Below are positions 43,066 to 56,085 of a stretch of DNA of 64,000 nucleotides, piece after piece. Source of the stretch: Atherinomorus stipes. Its lineage: Eukaryota; Chordata; Actinopteri; Atheriniformes; Atherinidae. The position numbers and the translations under genes are program-made. The DNA is taken from positions 62,001 through 126,000 of the forward strand of contig JALJCO010013427.1 in assembly GCA_023101725.1 (NCBI GenBank), given 5' to 3'. The stretch's first letter is position 1; every line of letters begins with the position of its first letter. The notes under the pieces were generated by a model, which was given only the letters and a program-made list of their open reading frames with translations, did no database searches and had not been told where the DNA came from.

Positions 43066-44660
43066 CTAGTGATGTGCGATACCATTAAATTTCTTTCTGA
43101 TCTGATACCAAAAAAATATTCAAGCCATTATCAGTGATACCGATCCGACACCGATACTTGTACAAAACTTAGTGTGTTTGGAAAATCCCTTCTCTCAGTT
43201 GTCCTCCATCAGCTTTACACTCTTGTTACAAACAGAGATGGAGAACCCTGGTTCAGAAAGTAAAAATCCTCTCCTGCAGTTGTTCCAACTAATCACTAAA
43301 GCAGCTGCATTTAATTAGCACAGCTCCTCTGCAGGTAGCTGAGCTCGTTAGTGAAAACACCTGTTCTCAATGTACAGGCAGATCCAAAAACATGGCTGGA
43401 TTTTTACTTTCTAGCACCTGAAATGTCCACCTCTGGTTACGCACCTGTAAATGGAAATGTGTGATTGTGCAGGTGCTTTACTACACAATATATTTTGAGC
43501 TGGTACATGCTCTTTGTTCTAATATAGTTTAAATGTTTAAATGTGTGCTTGAATTTTATTTTTATATAGTGTGCTGTCTTGTGTAACCTCCTCTTCATTT
43601 GTGTTACTGCTAGCATGTTGGCCCGGTCGTGCTTGTGAAAGACATAATTTGATTTTAAATATCTGCCTGGAAAAGCAAGGGTTAAATAAAACTAAAATAT
43701 ATTAAAAGTTTACAGTTTTGTTAAATACTTTGTGACTCAAACTGAAATTTCTAGTAAATTACATAAATGAATATATCAATGCCACATTGCATGTTTGCCA
43801 AGACCTTCACATTAAAATATTCACATTCACCAGTCTAAACAAATGAATGATTGGTGTTATGATCTATCTGATCTAATAAATATTTTCAATTATTTTTAAT
43901 TAATGATTTTAATTTTGAAACCCCACAATGGTTGTTTCAATGAATAAAAAATGAGACCAGCCTCTGCAACATTCTTGCCAACTAAATTTAGACCTAATGA
44001 ATTGATGTGAGCTGATCTCAGGGATAAATCTCACTCTAAATTTATATGACTTTTTATTGTAGCATTTACTTATTTTATAATCATATTCAATACTGTTCAA
44101 ATCAAAATATGATTCCTCAATCTTTGAGGGAGATTTTTTTGAAAATCAACACAAAAATCTGCACCTAGCAGACAGATGAAAATAACTTTCCTGGCCTTCA
44201 GCATCAGCTCCACAGCTCCACATGTTCTCCCTCTATACCTGGATACGGGTTAACTTACTGTACCTGCAATATCGGGATGCCAAGAGTGATGTCTGTTGCA
44301 TCCTAACCAATCCCTCTCCTCTCCTTCTTTTATCATAATTTCATACTGTGTCATGACTGACTCAGATGTTTTAGGAGGTTTGTGGTGTTGCTACTGTACC
44401 TCTGTCTCATCACACAGCGCTTTTCTGCTATACGTCGCCGTGCTGAGTCTCGTTACACATATTACAATGGCAGGTGGAAAAATAAGTAGTTCCTACCAAC
44501 TGGATATAATTTAAACAAGATCCTGATGTTATAGTTACTTTCTACTGTATTCCAGTTTAGATAAACTTAAAATATTGATATTCTAATGTGAAAATCAATT
44601 CTAGAACATAAAAGCTGGTATCAGAATTATCTGTATTTCAGATCTGCACATCATTAATTT
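43066..44660 (+). mobile_element. hAT-like repeat with a smaller element inside
   Basis: The left end AGTGATGTGCGATACC (about 43068) and the right end near 44640-44658 (GATCTGCACATCATTA) form short, imperfect inverted termini. CTGATACC/GGTATCAG words lie next to each end. The 43255-43412 miniature sits inside. Boundaries are tentative. Confidence 0.4.
43255..43412 (-). mobile_element. 158-bp miniature with 15-bp perfect inverted repeats
   Basis: AGAAAGTAAAAATCC at 43255-43269 is exactly inverted at 43398-43412. A partial copy in the opposite orientation lies at 22523-22630, which confirms a mobile family. No target duplication was recognised. Confidence 0.75.
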
Positions 44661-46700
44661 CCAAACTGGGAGGTGGTCCCATAAGAAAAGGGCCTGATAA
44701 CTGAAGGCTCTGCCTCCTGAATCTACTGTTAGAAATCCCAGAAACCACAACTAAACCTGCATTCTGATACCAAAGTGCTCCTTTGGGAAAACGGGGAACT
44801 ATGAGCTCTTTACTGAGAATTATCCCATTATGCAGCTGTACCTTTTTAAACAGCGATGGCCTGATATGTTATCTTGCTTACATTGTTTTATTTGCATGGC
44901 CCCAGGAACAGAAGTTTAATCATTTCTGTTTAAAATGGAAGATTTAGTTCATAGATTTGTAAAAATCTGATTCTTGCTTTTCATTTAAGTGCTAGTACAT
45001 ACTGCCCATTCTCTGTAATCTAACTACAGTCTTTAAATTTGTCTGTGTGCTTGTGACGTCCCACTAGTGGCATTAAGCTACCAACAAATGTGCATTCCCC
45101 TACAAATATATGGCAGAGTAAGATATTACAGCACAGAACAAAGTCGGACAAAATCAGCTGCACTTATGATTTACAATATCGATTTGAAGTTAACAGACTA
45201 CTCAGTTTAACTAAAGTTATCTGACTGAGTCTGATCACGTTTTTAAAAGACCTGTCATCCCTGAATTGGGCTACACTCCACGTAGTTGTATGCAATGGTT
45301 AATCTTTAAGGAGAATAACATCCATAATGTGAACCTGTGCAAGAGCTGCTTGCAATGTAAAATGAACCCATAAAATCACACAATATGACCAGTTTAGATA
45401 CACTTGCAAATCAGAAGGGGATAAGAGGTATTTTGTGGTTTCAGAATGGAAACAGACTGATATGTTCACTTATCCTCTCACCAGATCTTTGTAAGGGACT
45501 GTGCCACTGATACATTACTAACAGCAACAAAGATATTTTACAACTATCCTGATGTTTAAAATGATGTGTGTATAATGGATTTGTCAGGGTCTTTATAATC
45601 AATGACCTGTCAGTTGCGCTGTTGTTTTGTATCAATGACTGCATTGCTTTTGTATGTTTGCCTTTTTAAAACTTCTTTACAACAATCTTGGTGCCTTTTG
45701 ATTTTTTTGGATTCTCTGTTTCTGTGATTTTAATCTGAACTTTGCCAAAAATATCAAAACTGTAAGTTACTTAAAATCCTCATTAGCGCATCACATATCT
45801 TTCCTCTGTAAAGCTGTGCCAGTGTTTGCATGTCACCCTGCAGTCCTGTCCCCACTTCACCCCTGCATCTGTGAGCAGACGTGGTGAGCTGTAGACTCAC
45901 AACTTGTTTCTATATTCTTTTTGAAAAACGACCTGCTGTCAACTCTTGCAACTTTTCTGGAGAATCTGAGGAGATTCACCAGAGCAGCCCCCTTGAGAAA
46001 AGCATTTTTAATTTGCTCCATCTCTGTCTGCACTGCTGAGTGTCAGCAGCACGTTCAGCTGACTACACAGCTGTAAGCTGTGAATGGGAACTAATTTTGT
46101 CACATGACATCACATTTGTGAAGCCGGTGACAGCTGGTTAACCTTCATGATCAGTCTCTATTTAAATGCAGCAGCTTTACTTGGAATTGAGTTGTATTAA
46201 AACGCTAGAGAGACCAGAAAGAAGGAGAGAAGCAAACAGATGTTAATGGATGACAACTGATGGATGAATACAAATAATTACCAAAGAGAGTATTCAAATA
46301 ACTTGTTTTTTCATACTATTAATAAATAGATAATAGTAAAAAATGCCTTATTGTCATGAGTGCAGACTGTTTTTGATTACAAGGCTGATCTGTCTTATCT
46401 CACTGCCAGGACACTGGTGTTCATCTCTGGTGCTTTAGCAGCTTCACAGGCCAAATTTGATTTGACTTGGAGAACCGCATTACCATGCCAGCATTAAGTT
46501 ATTGTCCAGGCCAACACTCATCACCCTGTCTTACTCAACAGAGAAAGACAGAGAAAAAAAAAGAAATGAATCCAGGACATTTGCAAAGTTCAAGTGAGCC
46601 ACAGAGATGAGTTCAACTTTGACTCTTTATCAAGTACTTAAGGAAATACTTGGAAATTTTACCTGGTTATTTGTTTGTAAAATAACAGTTCTAAAGTTGA
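44661..46700. other. Non-coding DNA, nothing recognised
   Basis: AT-rich; no exons, RNA genes or bounded repeats supported. Confidence 0.4.
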
Positions 46701-46706
46701 AGTGGT

Positions 46707-46719
46707 CACACACACACAC

Positions 46720-46767
<48 letters not shown>
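46707..46767 (+). repeat. (CA)n-(TACA)n-(TA)n microsatellite
   Basis: CA units pass into CATA and then about 19 TA units up to 46767. It lies just before the hAT-like repeat at 46780. Confidence 0.9.
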
Positions 46768-46770
<3 letters not shown>

Positions 46771-46996
46771 TTAAAAAAAAAAGTGATATCTGATATACCG
46801 ATATTGTCCAATTTTTAATTTCCGAAACTGATATTAACTGATACCGATATGTGAAGTTTAGTTCTTTAATGGCATGAAGTCTTCAGGTGTTTGCAAGAAA
46901 CAATCCTTTCTTTGATATCGATGTTCGAGACCACGACGTAATTTCGATCGATTTTGATATGATATTGAAATTGTGGCACCCTAAATGAGGTTGTAT

Positions 46997-47942
46997 TAGG
47001 GATGGGTACAATTAATCGATGAGTTAGAATTGATCGTTAAGAATTTTTATGATCCTGTAATTTTTTTTAATCATTTGACAGTGTTATAAAACCGTTTATT
47101 CATGTAGTGTACGTCTTGAAACTATGTAATAAATTTCACTGTGTGGTAGTAGTAAAATATCCTACCAGCAGGAGGCGATATCGCCTAAAGACGGCAGCGA
47201 AAGCCGCCTGCGAGCTGCCTTCTTCTCTGTCACAGCAGCTTAAGCGAGCACGGCGAAGTCTGGTGTGGGACCATTTCGTGTTAGAAAATGACACCTCACA
47301 TTGTAAATACTGCAAAACGTTTTTATGAAAACAATTAGACTGTAACTCCCTTGATGTACCATTAAAAAAACGCTGATCCAACGGAGGATTCATTGCTTAA
47401 AGGTAATGAATCCTCCGTTCAAACCAGCATTGTCTCAGTCTGAAGCCAGAAGAGCTGTGATGCAAAGCGGGTAGACAAAATAACGGAGGGAAACTATAAA
47501 ATGATTAAAGTGGATATGTTGCCAAGTGTCGTTGATGGGAAAGGTTTCCCAGATTTGATGAATTTACTTGAACCAGTCTATCAGTTTCCTTCACGGCGCA
47601 CCGTTACCAGGCTCATTGAAACACGAGAAGCGAAAGCAGGAGCTGCTAAACAAGTTAGCCGCAGCAGCTGGTGTTGCCATAACAACAGACTGTTGGACCA
47701 CTTAAACAGTGCAGCGCTACCTCACCATAACGTGCCACCACTGCCGACCTTCTCGCCAAGAAGATTATTGAGGCTGCTACAGTCGGGAGTTGATATAAAT
47801 ACGTACTTTAGAAAAACAAAACACTCTTCCTGTGGTACGTGTAATTATTTTTTAACATGCATTTCTTAATGATTAAATTGATAATTGATCGTTAATTCTC
47901 CTGACGATTAATCAAAAACATGTTCGCAAATGCCCATCCTTT
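46997..47942 (+). mobile_element. hAT transposon copy with decayed transposase
   Basis: The left end reads TAGGGATGGGTACAATTAAT and the right end mirrors it imperfectly (GCCCATCCT near 47932-47940). The flanks GGTTGTAT (46989-46996) and GGTTATAT (47943-47950) agree at 7 of 8 positions, a hAT-type duplication. It carries transposase remains. Confidence 0.7.
47107..47869 (+). pseudogene. hAT transposase remnant (ZBED-like)
   Basis: The frame at 47107-47328 encodes a BED-type zinc finger start (SLVWDHFVLENDTSHCKYCK, with W, F and C-x2-C). After a gap, 47501-47869 encodes MIKVDMLPSVVDGKGF and LLEPVYQFPSRRTVTRLIE, the segment that follows the finger in ZBED/hAT transposases. The catalytic RNase H part is largely deleted and the frame shifts, so no active enzyme can be made. 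Confidence 0.75.
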
Positions 47943-48223
47943 GGTTATATTTCTCACATTTCATCATTTTGAATGAGAGGAGAGGTAGCTGAAGAGTTTA
48001 ATGTATAATATGTGCATTCTGTGTAAAAATAGTGTCATTTAAAAAGTAAAAACTGATACCGGTCATTTTCAATATCACAATTTAATGCCAATATCGGCTG
48101 ATGATAATGGTAGGCCACTAATATCGGACATTTCTCATTGAAAGTCATTCTTAATGAAGTATCTGGGACGTGGCCATCTTTGCTGATTGGTGGTAAGAAC
48201 ATGTGGTTCATGATTTCATGGAG

Positions 48224-48808
48224 TACACACTCAAAAATAAAGGTACGAGACAGGAACATTTGTGTACCTGTAGGTACATTTTTTACAAATGTTCTCTCAA
48301 AAGTACAGAATTGGTCTTAATGAGGCCAGAAGTGTACCTATATACTATAAAAAAGGGTCCAAAGTAATATAAAGTACAAATTTGTACCATTTCACCCTAA
48401 GTTTACCTACAGCATCGAAAAATGTGCGTCGCTTGTACAATAACTATAAATACCAGTCCTTCTAAACAGAAGTATAATTATAGTTATTATGTTATGATTT
48501 TCATAATAATCATAGTAATCAAAGTAATAATTATATGTCTAATTACATATGTGTTTGGCTTAATATTTATGTAATAATTATTCATTTATTATAAGCATCT
48601 TTGATTGTTGTCATAATCTCTGTTTTATTGACTTTTATTCATAATTTTTAATTTGTTTATTGTATTTTATTAACTTATACAGCTTGATAAGGTACAAAAA
48701 TGGACCAGGACTGAAGGGTACAGAAATGTCTTTCAAAAGGAAACACCCCCAGCAACAAGCTTTGTACCCTTTTAAGTACAAATTGGTACCTCTATTTTTG
48801 TGTGTGTA
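48224..48808 (+). mobile_element. Miniature element with about 23-bp inverted repeats
   Basis: TACACACTCAAAAATAAAGG at 48224 is mirrored at 48808 as TACACACACAAAAATAGAGG (reverse complement), both followed by TAC. If the element starts after TA, the flanks are TA dinucleotides, as for Tc1/mariner. It is AT-rich inside with no coding capacity. Confidence 0.7.
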
Positions 48809-48819
48809 GCATGCAGACC

Positions 48820-50240
48820 AATGAAGTGGTCAAATATGGTTGTTTACCTAATAAAGGGTTGAAGAAAGTCAGCACTTGGCTCTACATCACAGAATGTCAT
48901 GAAGCAAAGGTGTTTTCAACTAAACCTTTTGACCTGTCAAACATAAAGCAACTCATATTCACTTAAAGAGTAACATGACACTCAAAAGCCTTTCCATTGA
49001 TAATGCATCTGACTTGCATATTAAATCAAAGATCACGACTCTTCTAATTTCAAGGTACTTTTGTTTCTTACTGAGTCAAGGTTTAAAAGATACTACTTGA
49101 ATAAAATCACTTGCTTACATTTCTGCTTCAACTAAATAATTCTGTAGATAGACTTTGGATTCAGAAGATTTTATAATGTCCCTCTTCAGAGATAACCCAA
49201 CAGAAAAAGGTTTCTCAGCAATTATCATTTCCTTGGAAAAATAATGATAAAAAACATGATTCAGTATGTTTTTTTTTTTTTTTTTTTTTAATAAATGGCT
49301 GAAGTAATAGCCAATAATGTAATTATAATACGCTGTTGCCAACAGTTTATTTGAAGGATAAAAGTAAGATTCATTATAGTAATTGAAAAATTTGCTTTGC
49401 TAAATGGTGGAGTAAAAAAAAGTAATTTACAGTGTTTCCACTGACTAAATATAGCTTTCATTCTCACCAGCTGAAGTGTGTGCATGCATCCAACTTGCAT
49501 GGCAGCCTGGAGGAGCTGCAATTTAACTTCCAGAGCAGATGGAGGTTTAGATAGATTTTTATTTCTTCATTTTACCACTCAGAGAAAAACATGACTGTGT
49601 TAAAATGAAGATAAACCCTCAGTTGCAACTGGGCAGGCAGGTCAATCACAGGGACAAATCACTCCTTCGGTCTATTTGAAATGACCAATTTATCTAACCT
49701 GCTTGTTGTTAGCTGTGGAAGGAAACCGGTGTACTAGCATGCACATGGAGAACGTGCAAACGCCACAAGCTGTCAGAGAGTTGAAGCATAAGCAAAGAAA
49801 AAAGCCATTAAATTAAGTTGAGTATTGAGATCACATTTATTTAAGATGCTGTCAAATACACCATTTTAACTGAGTGGAGTAACCATCATCTGCAAGAGCT
49901 TTCTGCAGGTGCTAGCAACTAAAAAGTCTTTCCCAACTCCCTCCTTAGTTTGAGGTTCTTTCTTCTACTGCAGGAACCACAAGTTAAACAAAGTATCAAG
50001 GAAATATTTTACAACCCAACATGTTGCAGGTTACTTTTGAGAGAGCTGTTTTTTGTTTCTTACTGACTGATTTTGAACCGCTTGTCACTTATTTCTAGAG
50101 TCTCAATCATCAGTGTAGTCACCTCCATAGCTCATTCATTTTGGGTTTTTCTATCATATATACCAACATTCAAACTCAGGTATTTTAGTCAATTTCAATC
50201 AGTTTGGAAGAGACAGAACAGTTAAACAGGGAAATAAAAT
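48820..50240. other. Non-coding DNA, nothing recognised
   Basis: AT-rich, with a T-rich run near 49269-49289. No exon or bounded repeat was supported. Confidence 0.4.
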
Positions 50241-50247
50241 ATTAATA

Positions 50248-50867
50248 CAGTTGTGTGAAAAAGTGTTTGCCCCCTTCCTGATTTCTTTTTTTTTTTTTTT
50301 TGCAAGTTTGTCACACTTTAATGTTTCAGATCATCAAACAAATTTAAATATTAGACAAAGATAACACAAGTAAACACAAAAAGCAGTTTTTAAATGAAGC
50401 TTTTTATTAGTAAGGGGAAAAAAAAAATCCAAACCTACATGGCCCTGTGTGCAAAAGTAATTGCCCCTTAAACATAGTAACTGGTTTCTTTGCATTGCAG
50501 CATGGTGTTTAGCTTTTGAGGATCTTTTGGTCCACTTAACTTCATCAGGCAGGTCCTATTTTTAAGTGATTTTTTTGATTGAGAGCAGGTGTGGTATTAA
50601 TCCGGCCTTGGTGTGGCTAGAGAAATTGAACTCAGCTTTCCAAAGATGTGATAAACCACAGTTTATTTATGTTTTAACAGGAGGGGGAATCACTGTTTCC
50701 CACCCCCCATTAATAAAAACCTTCATTTAAAAACTGCATTTTCTGTTTACTTGTGTTTTCTTTGTCTAATATTTAAATTTGTTTGATGATCTGAAACATA
50801 TAAGTGTGACAAACATGCAAAAAAAAAAAAGAAGTCAGAAGGGGGGCAAACACTTTTCACACAATTG
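50248..50867 (+). mobile_element. Mariner-type fold-back miniature with about 150-bp arms
   Basis: The ends CAGTTGTGTGAAAAAGTGTT (50248) and, inverted, CAATTGTGTGAAAAGTGTTT (50867) continue into long imperfect inverted arms, 50248-50398 against 50722-50867. TA precedes the left end; the right flank is CA, probably a changed TA. No transposase inside. Confidence 0.85.
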
Positions 50868-50869
50868 CA

Positions 50870-53800
50870 TTTAAACATTTAGCACAAATAAAAGCAGTCC
50901 CACCTCAGCACAACCCTGAGGGAAGGTGCAGCACTGCCAGATTTTGATTGTGCAGCTGAAGCATGCTTCCTTTTCTTTCTGCTGGAAGTCTTCGCCTTCA
51001 ACTTTGCCCTGTGTCTCTTTGCATTAAAACGCTGTCCTGTCGGCCTTTTTTTTGGGTTAAAGCTCAGTGAGCACACTTCTGTGTGCTGCTCTCATATCTG
51101 TAGGGTGTCAGTGTTAGAGTTGAGCCAGAGTGACATGAAGTGTCGTGCGATGCTATAAATAAAACTCATCTTCAGTGAGTCACCAGGCTGGTGCTCCCAC
51201 GCAGGCAGTTCATGAGACACTAAAGACAATTCACGCTGCTCACCCTCTCCTGGGTCTAAACCAGCCTTGTGGTACAGACACCCACCATCCTCTAGGCGCT
51301 GCACGCCAGCCAGGCCAGAACAGAAGAGTGGATGCAAGAAGACCTGGTCTAAAGGAGATAATGCACACATTTTAATCCTGAAAAATTGGGAAATTACTTC
51401 ACCAAAGCTACCTAATATTTCCTGTTTAAGTTTTGGAAGGGTTTGAGAGTTTTTTTAAATTTAATTTCCATCTAATTTAAAGTTCCTCTTTGGTTTGCTT
51501 TTCCTTTACCTGGCTTATTGTTTGTAATCAGTAAAATTCAATCAATTTAATGGTTTGAAATTTAGTCGTGTGACACTGGATTTAGTCAGTCAAGTCTTTT
51601 ATCACCACAATTTTCACCAATAGTCTAATGTGATAAATTTTCCCCGTCAAAGCAACTGACAATTTCATGTAAGGGGAAAAGCTAAGGAGAGATATGAGAC
51701 CCACAATAATGGCAGCCAGTGTTTCAATGGAGCTGGCAATGATGCAACAGAAACCAAATAGTGAGGTACTTGAAATAACTAGATTTGATTTGATTAGTTA
51801 AACCTGAATCCAGATTTTCTCGTTAATTTGGCAAAGCTTGAACCTGATTTACCAGGCTTCCACAAATTTCTGCACATCATAAGATACAGCAAGCTAATGT
51901 GTGTCCTCATGTGACATCCTCACGTCATTGATCTAAGTGCTGGCCAAACTACATATGACAAAGTGTTGCAGTTTTGCTTTGAACAGGTAAATTAAACATG
52001 ATTAGAAACACTTTGTGAAATATTACCCTGTACTTAGTCAACATTTAAATGCACTGCCAAGCTGAAACCTCATCCTTTAAAGAATTACAGTTTCTGATGT
52101 GTGCATCTCACGGCAGCTTATAAGAATTCGGGAGATGAGGAGCCTCTCGGAGGCTGACATGCAAATCTCCCAGTCGGAAGTTAATCTGTTATTTTCCCTG
52201 CTGGCTAATCACAGAGGTTCTTCACAGCCTGCAGCAGAAGAGACAGAAACTGAGTGAGATGGGAGGACAGCCCTGTCAGGAATCAGAGACAGGATCTGCA
52301 GGCAAGCAGGGGACAGGACCATATTTCCAGATGCCATGTTGTGTACTTCCTGTTTCCTGTTTGAATGCAGCAGCAGCAACACAGAAAACCTCTCAAAGCT
52401 GGTTCTTTAGTCTCTCAGACAAAAAAACTTCTATTCTGTGATGTGCAGAAAACCTACTCTGCCTACAGCAGAGCAGCTCTGCTGCCCTATGAAGGCAGAG
52501 TGCAGTCACTACAGAAGCAGTGACATCAAAAAGGAAGGGATTTAAAAGCATAATGTAAAGAAAATAAAGGCAGTTTGTAATTCGTTAGATTGCATCTGTG
52601 AGGTTGATTATCTCTAACAGTCGCTGACATGCCACCCACACAATATTCTAACATTAAAATGGAAATCACTGAAGTATAAACAACAAGTGAAAACCTCTAA
52701 AAATCTGCGTGAAACTTTACTTTTTCAGATTATTCTGTAAGAATTCGTGTGAAGGATAAAATCTTAGAACTGGTTTATTCTAGCAATTCTGTACTACACA
52801 GTAATGGGGGGAGCAATTTACTATCAAGTGGTTAGCGGGGGTTGATTGATCAGCTGTTGGTCTGACATGCTAGCACAGAGCAGAGACAGAAGGCATGGGT
52901 TTTCCCCATTAAATCTACTAACATCTGGTTTTAAGCGTAATGATCAACTATTCAACTGGCTTTCACTTTAGCACCAAGTGATTCTGCAGGAGTTGCTGGT
53001 AATTATTGGCTCTAGCATCGATGGGAATATGACACCCGGGTGCACACACTCATATTCAATTAAGAAGGGCTACAGAAGTGGGAACACATCACTTTTTTGT
53101 TATTTAAACACACATTTACCACCAGTTTTGTCTCATAGCTCTAACACAAAACAGCAACAAAAAGCCATTTTTTTCTTTTACTAGTATGTAATATAGCTAG
53201 CAGCTCACTCTCAGCTCTGCTGCCTGCAAACCAGGCAAGGAAAGAAGTTTATCTGTTTAGCTCATTTCATGTACAAGACAACTCAAAGATGTTTTTCATT
53301 GAACATGAAAAGCATCACAAGGTGCAAAAGAAATATCAAAACAATCCAAAACGAGTCGTACCGAGGCAAGTATGATAAGACATAGTCGAATTATCTCAGA
53401 AAGTCCACCTGTAGGATAAAATATTCTGTCTTCATAGAAAGGTCATACTGAATTTGTGACATTCATGAGTGATTAATCAACTTGTGGAGTCTGATTAGAA
53501 ATAACTTTTTACAATCATGCCAAAGGTCAAGGATGTCCGCTCTCATTCTGTGATGTTTCCCAATGAATATCCTTTTTTTTTTTCACTTGATAATGTTCGA
53601 GTAGCACAGGCTTTTCCTTATGCAGTAGGTCAACTAAATGACATGCTTTGGCATCTTTAATCTTTTCGACACAAGATATGTTTTAATGCAGAAATCTGAG
53701 TTTTACATCCATCTTACACATTCTGTATCAACACAACAGCTTTTTTTCTGCCGGCGGCTGTTTGAAGTGTTACATTCATCAAACATCAGCACGGCATTTC

Positions 53801-55024
53801 CCCTTAATTACACTACACTTACAGTACTCTGCAGTTGTCTTTGAGAGTGTGTTTGTCATCGTGTATTTGTGTGACTGTTCACCCTGGTGTGAGGAACCAG
53901 AACACAGCCAGATGGTTGCTCAATGCACTGGGTGAGTGTTTATTGTGCATTTCAGGCAGCTGCTGGGTTCAGTGGCACATGCAGAAAAACACAAACGCAG
54001 CTTTTTGTGGAACGTGAAGTGGAGTTAGTCCGAAGCTTTTCACTCCTCGGCAGCTATTTTTAATGCAGGGGCAGGGCATGGCGCGGCCTGAGTGAGGTTT
54101 GATCCTGATTTCCTGTTTAAGCATGATGGCCTTTAATCTGATTTGCTCTATCGTCCTGATTGTCAGAGGTCCCGAGCCCGAACCTTCACAATAAAATGTC
54201 CCCTCGCAGACTTATTAGCTACTCATCAGTAAAAATATGGCCATGCGTAATCTCTTAAGCTGGAAAGCAGGACATCTCTTTTCATTCATGGACAGTAAGA
54301 GAGGACACGGAAATTGCTCTAAATTCTATCTCATTTTCTCGGTACAATGAATATTGAAAAGACATTTTAGACGGATCACTGCAAATATCTTAAGTGTTTT
54401 TTTCATGACATTTTATGGACCTGGATGTAAAAAAAATAAACAAATAAAAGGGAAAATAATCTGTCAGTGATTGAAACACTCTCCGGTAGATTAAGAGTTT
54501 GTAAATCACATCAGGGACTCAATTAAAAAGCCTTTTGGGCCGCAGGCCTGGTAAAATGTCATCAAGTAGTGGCAAATTGACTTACTGTATTATATAAACT
54601 GAAAACCCTTCAAACCCAAAGCCACGCATTTAATTACAGTATCAAACCACATGAGGCAGCAACAAAGACATGCACACATGCACAGCTGTAAATGAGGATG
54701 AATCAGTGCGAAGAATGTTATTGGGCTTCAGCATCAGCTTAGGAATAACAAGCAGAGAAGCTGCCTGGCTCTGGTTCCCTCCATGCGGGATGACGTCTCT
54801 GCAGAGCCGCTTACGTCAGAGCCTGAGAACTGAGGCACACACACTCTCCCTGCGCTGGCAAACGGATGTGATGTTTTGGGAGAGGATTTGAATAAACATA
54901 GCCTCTGCTGTTGCTGTGAAAAGGTTCATTTACTCCCACCAGGAGCATCACAATGTGGTATTAAGTCGTGTTGGATTTGGAAGTTTATATAAAAGTAGGG
55001 AATACTGATTTTTCGAAAGATAAT
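50870..55024. other. Non-coding DNA, nothing recognised
   Basis: No exon, RNA gene or bounded transposon was found. The open frames here are short and without homology. Confidence 0.4.
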
Positions 55025-55080
55025 CCCCCCCCCCCCCCCCCCCCCCCACACACACACACCCTCACCCCCACCCCACCCCA
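55025..55080 (+). repeat. C23 run followed by CA- and C-rich repeat
   Basis: C23 at 55025-55047, then CA units and CACCCC-type sequence. Low-complexity; prone to assembly error. Confidence 0.85.
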
Positions 55081-56085
55081 ATCTGATCCTTCTGTTCAGC
55101 TGTAATTATTTATTTATTTAAGCCTCTAATCCCTTTTTCATAGTAAGACTCTGTTAAACAATGCAAAGCATTTGCAGTAGCTGCGTCTGCATGTGCTTAT
55201 GGGAAAAAATGTGATATGTTCTGTTGTATCTGGAACATTGGGTTCTATTGGAAACCGGTCTCAACAGAGACTAAATATCCTCCCATTAATCGGTTTGTGT
55301 TCTGCATGATGCGTGGTAGAAATTTAGGAAGATAATCACCAAATTAACATTGTTGAAAAATTCTTGGAAAACTGCAACGATGTTATTGAAATCAGGGAAC
55401 ATTGTGTTTGTGTTTGCTCATGCAGACAGATTAACATGTTTCTGCATGACATCGTGTCTGCAGACCACAGTGTTTCACTTCATCCACACAACCCCACTTC
55501 TGTTTCACACCACAATAGTACCGGGGCACAGCGGCTCTCTTACCTCATTTAATTGCCTCTGTTTGTGGCTCCTTAATAATAAATGTGGCTTGGCATCTGT
55601 AGTGTAAATCAGTTGTGAAAGGGGCATAAAGTGAGCATGCTTGCATCAGGGCAGATGGCATTTTTATCAAACACACCACATGTTTCTAATCAGTTGTTTT
55701 CTTTTTGGCTCACAACACTTTTTTGTTTTGGGATGAGACTCTCTTCACCTCTTGCGTGAAAGTGATTCAGTTTATTCTAAAGCAAGCTGGGATGTTTTCC
55801 AAATTCTAAACTAGTAGTTGTCAGTGCCTGAATCTAACTAATGTAGTGTAGATGCTCAAACCTTCAAACAAGCTTTGAGTGAAAGAGAAAAATGAAACTT
55901 ACAATTAATCAAGAGAGGAATCAGTTGTGTGGCTTCTCCCTTAAACAACTCCAATCTTCACTTTTCCACCTGCTAAAGGCGATAAATGGATCTCTTGCAT
56001 GAAATGTCTTGAGACTGTTTTCATCTTTGCTGGTATTTTCATTCCCAGTAGCACAAAAAATATTGTTAATAATGATAATGATAAT

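Larger units (their letters stand above)
46780..48135 (+). mobile_element. Older hAT-like repeat split by a younger hAT insertion
   Basis: The outer parts (about 46780-46870 and 47943-48135) match the uninterrupted copy at 16992-17286 in the same order (GATATACCGATATTG, later GAGAGAAGTAACTGAAG/GAGGTAGCTGAAG, AATATCGGCTGATGATAATG). A segment at about 46884-46985 ends GGCACCCTA and looks like the terminus of a third element. Confidence 0.6.
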
